Of a DNA stretch of 64,000 bases, positions 63,796 to 64,000 are shown piece by piece. The DNA comes from Algoriphagus machipongonensis. Its GTDB lineage: Bacteria; Bacteroidota; Bacteroidia; Cytophagales; Cyclobacteriaceae. Where the stretch lies: positions 4,632,501-4,696,500 of the forward strand of contig NZ_CM001023.1 in NCBI RefSeq assembly GCF_000166275.1. Reading direction: 5' to 3'. Position numbers and translations under genes: made by a program. The stretch's first letter is position 1. Every line of letters starts with the position of its first letter. The notes under the pieces were generated by a model. It saw only the letters and a list, made by a program, of their open reading frames with translations. It was not told the DNA's origin and did not search any database.

Positions 63796-64000
63796 ATGCC
63801 CCGAATCGTCATTCAAAATCTATTTAACAAAGAAATATTTTCGAAGGCCCCTGATCGTAAAGTTATCGAATTAATTCATGAAAATGGTATAGATTGGATG
63901 CATGCCTGTGGTAAAAAAGGCAGATGCACTACCTGCAAATTCATTTTAGTTAAAGGTGAACAAAATCTAGGCCCTTTCACTGAAGCGGAGGAGAAATTTG
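63796..64000 (+). CDS. 2Fe-2S ferredoxin (3' end outside window)
   Basis: Starting at ATG 63796 (MPRIVIQNLFNKEIFSKAPD), the 68 visible codons hold the first part of a plant/vertebrate-type ferredoxin: HACGKKGRCTTCKFILVKGE with Cys spacing C-x5-C-x2-C. The fourth cysteine lies beyond the window. It ends open at base 64000. Short ferredoxins of this kind donate electrons to oxygenases or Fe-S biogenesis; the partner is unknown. Confidence 0.85.
   Translation, partial: MPRIVIQNLFNKEIFSKAPDRKVIELIHENGIDWMHACGKKGRCTTCKFILVKGEQNLGPFTEAEEKF

Noticed and set aside
1..64000. CRISPR array, IS element, prophage or rRNA operon
   Set aside because: No spaced direct repeats, transposase, integrase, phage structural gene or rRNA sequence is visible.

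Overview
The window is chromosomal DNA from a member of the Bacteroidota, most likely a Cytophagales bacterium of the Cyclobacteriaceae (Algoriphagus-like); that placement is inferred, not searched. Supporting signs are the TAnnTTTG -7 promoter elements, the near absence of Shine-Dalgarno sites, the elongated NusB and IF-2, PorG/UppS/BamA/OmpH/OmpH in one run, DUF1573, DUF6089 and DUF6952 proteins, Na+-NQR, a PL8 lyase and a GH127-type enzyme. No rRNA, intact tRNA, IS element, prophage or CRISPR array is visible. No gene-free stretch exceeds 300 bases.

Layout. 1-4.2 kb: the end of hemW, a DUF721 protein, then a partner-switching module (SpoIIE-type phosphatase split by a frameshift, STAS protein, RsbW-like kinase). 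4.3-7.7 kb: two parvulin-type periplasmic chaperones ending at a strong terminator. 7.8-10.2 kb: a small coiled-coil protein, an MsbA-like ABC exporter and a divergent leucine-type dehydrogenase. 11.4-15.3 kb: nusB-ytxH-DUF1573-yajC-ybbR-coaE. 15.4-25.2 kb: bestrophin, an NTF2-like protein, a HipA-like kinase with DUF3037, PL8 lyase, esterase, peroxiredoxin-thioredoxin-DUF6952, serS and a lipoprotein. 25.3-34.7 kb: 2OG oxygenase-ChrA, then CBS protein-nadK-porG-uppS-bamA-ompH-ompH. 34.8-37.3 kb: thioredoxin and a GH127 gene damaged by tandem duplications.

37.4-44.3 kb (minus strand): rluB; a packed operon of arginase-like protein, cytochrome b5-like protein, MurNAc kinase and MurQ; nqrF; accD. 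44.5-50.5 kb: cstA, then a minus-strand envelope cluster of a membrane-anchored protein, two beta-barrels and a vanadium-haloperoxidase/PAP2 enzyme. 50.6-55.6 kb: rimP-nusA-infB and a small membrane protein. 55.9-61.3 kb: mreB-mreC-mreD-mrdA-rodA, the elongation machinery. 61.3-64 kb: HD phosphohydrolase, a PycTM-like (Pycsar effector family) membrane protein, an unknown 372-residue protein, and the start of a 2Fe-2S ferredoxin.

Most of the window is housekeeping. The parts that deserve attention are the HD/PycTM pair with no cyclase in view, the overlapping HipA-like/DUF3037 pair, the operon that couples a metal-site-degenerate arginase homologue to MurNAc recycling, the haloperoxidase/beta-barrel cluster with a hairpin-rich leader, and the GH127 gene carrying perfect 28-bp and 27-bp tandem duplications 91 bp apart. 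I could not identify with confidence a wholly new system; these are the best candidates.
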